In this document: piece after piece, positions 5,270-8,671 of the stretch | Layout: every line of letters starts with the position of its first letter | Numbering within the stretch: the first letter of the stretch is position 1 | Assembly (NCBI GenBank): GCA_947174965.1 | Contig: CAMWKY010000070.1 | Location: 1-8,671, forward strand | Reading direction: 5' to 3' | DNA length: 8,671 nt | DNA from: an uncultured Ruminococcus sp. | GTDB taxonomy: Bacteria; Bacillota; Clostridia; Oscillospirales; Ruminococcaceae | Translations under genes and position numbers: made by a program | Notes under the pieces: model-generated | What the model was told of the DNA's origin: nothing | Databases searched by the model: none | The model's input: only the letters and a program-made list of their open reading frames with translations

Positions 5270-8200
5270 GGCATTTGCAATAATGTTTACAACATCTTTC
5301 ATCATGTCAAAAGGTTTTATTTTCGGATTTATTTTTACAGAAACATAAGCTTTTCCAAAGCCATTGAAAGTAATCTGCCCTTTGTATGCACCTGAAAGTG
5401 CCTCAATCTGCTTCATATTAAGATAATCGGTATAAAAATACATTTGAGCATTTTTCTGCGAAATTTCAGTTATACCAAGATGTGATGCCTTGTTTCGCAG
5501 GAGTGAAACCTCTATAAGTCCAAGTACGGATTTAGGCGGTTCGCCGTATCTGTCTATCAGTTCATCAATAAGGTCGAATTTATCTTCATCTTTCGTAACA
5601 AACATTATTTTTCTGTAAATGTCTATTCGTTGATTCATGCTTGATATATATTTTTCGGGAATATGTGCATCAATCTGTATATCAATAAGACACTCTGAAA
5701 TTTTCTGCGGTTTTTCACCCTTTTCTTCTGCAATCGCTTCCGAGAGAAGTTTCAGATACATATCATATCCGACCGTTTCCATATGTCCGTGCTGACTTCC
5801 GCCAAGAATACTGCCTGCTCCACGGATTTCAAGGTCACGGAGAGCAATTCTGAATCCACTGCCGAACTGCGTAAATTCACGCATGGCATTAAGTCTTTTT
5901 GTGGCAATTTCAGTAAGGACTTTATCTTTCTGATATGTGAAAAATGCGTATCCACGACGATTTGAACGTCCTACACGCCCACGAAGCTGATAAAGCTGAG
6001 AAAGACCGAATTTGTCGGAATCTTCAATAATAAGCGTGTTTACGTTCGGAACGTCAACACCTGTTTCAATGATAGTAGTGCATACAAGAATATCAATTTC
6101 ATGTTCAACAAGTGCTTCCCACACTTCCGACATTTCCTCCTGCGCCATTTGTCCGTGAGCATATGCAATTCTTGCATCGGGCAACATTTCCTGTAGTTTT
6201 CCTGCACAGCTTGTTATTGACTCAACTCTGTTGTGAATATAGTACACCTGTCCGCCACGTCTCAACTCTCTCACAATAGCTTGTATTATAGTCGCCTGAT
6301 TGTATTCAATGACATAAGTCTGAACAGGGTATCTGTCCTGCGGAGGTTCTTCCAATACCGACATATCACGTATACCACTCATAGCCATATTGAGCGTGCG
6401 TGGAATCGGTGTAGCCGACAGCATAAGAATATCAACGCCATTGAAAGTCTTTTTGAACTTTTCTTTATGTGCAACACCGAAACGCTGTTCTTCATCAATT
6501 ATTGCAAGACCTAAATCCTTGAAAACAACACTTTTCTGTATAATTTTATGTGTACCGATAACAATGTCAATTCTGCCCTGTTTGATTTTCTTGATTATTT
6601 CCGTCTGCTGTTTAGGCGTGCGGTATCTGCTTAATAATTCGACATTGACAGGAAACTGCTCAAAACGTCGCAAAGCTGTCTGATAATGCTGATATGCAAG
6701 TACAGTTGTTGGTGCTAATATTGCACACTGTTTTCCGCCAAGCACACATTTCATAGCTGCACGCAAAGCAACTTCGGTTTTACCGAATCCCACATCACCG
6801 CACAAAAGACGCTCCATAGGTCTTGCTTTTTCCATATCTGCTTTTATTTCAGAAATCGCATTCAGCTGGTCGTCTGTTTCTATATATGGAAAACGCTCCT
6901 CAAAATCAATCTGCATTTCATCATCAGGATAAAACGCAAATCCCTGACTCTGTTCACGCTTAGCATAAAGTTCAATAAGTTCCTTAGCCATATCCCTGAC
7001 AGCTTTTTTTACTGATGTCTTTTTCTTCTGCCATTCACCCGAACTTAATTTTGTGAGTTTTACACCTGCATCATCTCTTGCACCGATATATTTTGAAACC
7101 ATATCAAGCTGAGTTACGGGGATATAAAGTTTGTCTGTTCCTGCATACTGCAATGTAATGTAATCTTTTGTAACATCATCAAATTCAAGCTTGCGGATTC
7201 CTATAAACCTGCCTATACCATGAGTGCTGTGTACTACCAAATCACCCTCTGCAATATCAGCAAGACTGCGTATTTCCTCAGCTTTATTTCTTTTAACGTT
7301 CTTTTTTCTGCGAATCGTTTCAACAGCTTTTCCCTGCGTGATAAGTACAACCTTATTTTCGGGATATTCAAATCCACTGCTGAAACTTCCTGAAATAAGG
7401 CATACACGTTTCGGAGCAGGCTGTATGCCGTTTCTTGCAAGGTCACAAGGAATATCATGTGCAAGCAAATCCTGTTGAATAAGGTGCAGAGTCTTTTCAC
7501 TTCCGGCACAGAGAATTATACTATAACTGCGTGACTTCCAGTCCTGTATATCCTCAATGAGCTGTTTCATCTCACCACTCCATGAGGCAGTCTGCATTGC
7601 CTCAAAACTTATGATTCTTTTGTAGTTTATACGTTCTCCGCCCTGTAAGAAATTGCTTATATAGAAACATATTTTCTTTTCAGCAATAAACTGAATTTCA
7701 GGCAGTTCAATAAAAAATCCGTCAAGACCTTTACAAAGCTGACCATTTTCAATAAGAATTTTTACATCTTCATTGAAACGTGATGTAAGCCCATTTGCAG
7801 TATCCATTATTACGGAATAATCGCTGAAAATGACAACGCCGTCAATATAGTCAAAAACTGTAGAAGTTTCGGGATATGCAAGGGAATAGTATTTTATTGC
7901 GTGATTGAAAATTTCACCAGCCCTGAATCTCTTTACATCTGCACCCAAATTCTGCCTTAAAATATCAGTATGCTTTCCACGAACTTTTTTCAGCAGACTT
8001 TCAAGTCTGTCTGCCATTTCATTTCCGTCGCATATAAGTTCATTTGCAGGGGAAATCTCAATATATTTTATATGCTCCTCACTTCGTCTCTGCGTATCTG
8101 TTTCAAATTCTGCAATCGTTTCTACTTCGTCTCCCCAGAGTTCAACTCTTATCGGTTTATCCGACTGGACAGGGAAAATATCAATAATACTTCCACGGAC

Positions 8201-8671
8201 AGAAAACTGACTTGCTCCCTCAACCTTTTCACAACGCTGATAACCGCATTTTGTGAGTTCAAGACAAAGCTTGTCACGGTCAATTGTCTGTCCTTCTGAA
8301 ATTTCAACAGCAGAAGAAATAAGCGTATCAACAGGGATAACAGACTGCATGACTGCTTCTACAGATGCACATATAACACTGCATTTGTTTCTTGTGGCTC
8401 TTGCAAGTGCAGAAATGCGCATATACTCATATTCATGGTTTGAACTGTCTATAGGTGTGAAAATCTGTTCTCTTGACGGAAAAAGCACGGCTGAATCATT
8501 TCCGAGCATCATGTTTATATCGTCGCAAAGTTTTTTTGCTTCTGCTTCGCTTCCTGAAATAACAAGATTTATTTTTTTTCCGTTGAGTGCTGAAATAAGA
8601 TTAGCTCTGTGTATATGTGAAAGACCTGTTACTGAAACAGGAGAAATTTTTTTGTCAATACATTCACATAT
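5252..8671 (-). CDS. mfd: Transcription-repair coupling factor Mfd (5' end outside the window)
   Basis: Mfd is a cytoplasmic ATP-dependent DNA translocase. It removes RNA polymerase stalled at lesions and recruits UvrA for nucleotide excision repair. The reading frame stays open to the right edge: 1139 residues are visible, against roughly 1150-1180 for the family, so only about the first 15-35 residues are missing. The ATG at 8512 is internal, because upstream codons encode conserved N-terminal sequence (SVTGLSHIHRANLISAL). In visible-fragment numbering, the UvrB-like/UvrA-binding region covers about 15-350, including FSVRGSIIDIFP. The RNA polymerase interaction domain is at about 465-545 (GDLVVHSTHGIGRFIG). 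The helicase part has Walker A GDVGFGKTE (K631), DEEQRFG (D726-Q729), LSATPIPRTLN, TTIIETGVDVPN near 862-873 and QLRGRVGR. The C-terminal TRCF domain (about 990-1095) contains DIYRKIM and IDRYGEPP. All key motifs are intact. The downstream membrane-protein gene overlaps its stop codon. Confidence 0.98.
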   Translation of the reverse strand: MCECIDKKISPVSVTGLSHIHRANLISALNGKKINLVISGSEAEAKKLCDDINMMLGNDSAVLFPSREQIFTPIDSSNHEYEYMRISALARATRNKCSVICASVEAVMQSVIPVDTLISSAVEISEGQTIDRDKLCLELTKCGYQRCEKVEGASQFSVRGSIIDIFPVQSDKPIRVELWGDEVETIAEFETDTQRRSEEHIKYIEISPANELICDGNEMADRLESLLKKVRGKHTDILRQNLGADVKRFRAGEIFNHAIKYYSLAYPETSTVFDYIDGVVIFSDYSVIMDTANGLTSRFNEDVKILIENGQLCKGLDGFFIELPEIQFIAEKKICFYISNFLQGGERINYKRIISFEAMQTASWSGEMKQLIEDIQDWKSRSYSIILCAGSEKTLHLIQQDLLAHDIPCDLARNGIQPAPKRVCLISGSFSSGFEYPENKVVLITQGKAVETIRRKKNVKRNKAEEIRSLADIAEGDLVVHSTHGIGRFIGIRKLEFDDVTKDYITLQYAGTDKLYIPVTQLDMVSKYIGARDDAGVKLTKLSSGEWQKKKTSVKKAVRDMAKELIELYAKREQSQGFAFYPDDEMQIDFEERFPYIETDDQLNAISEIKADMEKARPMERLLCGDVGFGKTEVALRAAMKCVLGGKQCAILAPTTVLAYQHYQTALRRFEQFPVNVELLSRYRTPKQQTEIIKKIKQGRIDIVIGTHKIIQKSVVFKDLGLAIIDEEQRFGVAHKEKFKKTFNGVDILMLSATPIPRTLNMAMSGIRDMSVLEEPPQDRYPVQTYVIEYNQATIIQAIVRELRRGGQVYYIHNRVESITSCAGKLQEMLPDARIAYAHGQMAQEEMSEVWEALVEHEIDILVCTTIIETGVDVPNVNTLIIEDSDKFGLSQLYQLRGRVGRSNRRGYAFFTYQKDKVLTEIATKRLNAMREFTQFGSGFRIALRDLEIRGAGSILGGSQHGHMETVGYDMYLKLLSEAIAEEKGEKPQKISECLIDIQIDAHIPEKYISSMNQRIDIYRKIMFVTKDEDKFDLIDELIDRYGEPPKSVLGLIEVSLLRNKASHLGITEISQKNAQMYFYTDYLNMKQIEALSGAYKGQITFNGFGKAYVSVKINPKIKPFDMMKDVVNIIANAGEQRE

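Noticed and set aside
8510..8512. ATG at 8512 as the mfd start codon
   Set aside because: The frame continues upstream to the window edge with conserved Mfd N-terminal sequence (GLSHIHRANLISAL), so this methionine is internal.
1..8671. CRISPR array, tRNA/rRNA, insertion sequence, phage or toxin-antitoxin system
   Set aside because: No short regularly spaced repeats, cloverleaf-type sequence, transposase motifs or toxin-antitoxin pairs were seen. The only long repeat is the CAP gene duplication, and the ADP-ribosylglycohydrolase has no adjacent toxin.

Overview
The window looks like part of the chromosome of a low-GC, anaerobic, endospore-lineage Firmicute, most likely a Ruminococcus-type member of the Oscillospiraceae. 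Two things suggest this. The two leftmost genes encode secreted proteins ending in type I dockerins, one of them close in style to the dockerins of cellulosome-forming ruminococci (R. flavefaciens / R. champanellensis). There is also a spoVAC sporulation gene. The genus assignment is inferred from protein style, not from a database search.

Layout, left to right. Positions 1-161 hold no supported gene, only two back-to-back terminators: one for + strand transcription arriving from outside the window and one for the first minus-strand gene. Positions 162-2728 carry a tandem pair of minus-strand paralogs. Each has a signal peptide, a CAP/SCP domain, a beta-rich domain and a dockerin. They share a nearly identical promoter, leader and beta-rich domain but end in unrelated dockerin sequences. 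Positions 2801-2844 form a perfect 14-bp terminator hairpin for spoVAC (2852-3295, minus), which stands alone and has a plausible forespore sigma-G-type promoter. A 124-bp divergent intergenic region separates it from an ADP-ribosylglycohydrolase gene (3420-4499, plus), which has a good sigma-A promoter. A bidirectional terminator (4499-4536) lies between that gene and a convergent two-gene minus-strand unit: mfd (from beyond the right edge to 5252) followed by a gene for a membrane-anchored protein with a carbohydrate-binding-module-like extracellular domain (5255-4542). The start codon of the latter overlaps the mfd stop codon as ATGA.

How the genes work together: there is no single pathway. 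Mfd is housekeeping (transcription-coupled repair) and apparently drives expression of the anchored protein by translational coupling. The CAP-dockerin proteins are predicted to be exported and held on cohesin-bearing scaffolds or the cell surface. SpoVAC would act in spore formation or germination. The ADP-ribosylglycohydrolase would act in the cytoplasm, with no visible partner transferase. No RNA gene, CRISPR array, insertion sequence or phage gene was recognised. The points most worth a second look are the dockerin exchange between tandem CAP paralogs, the solitary spoVAC, and the coupling of an exported, possibly sugar-binding protein to mfd.
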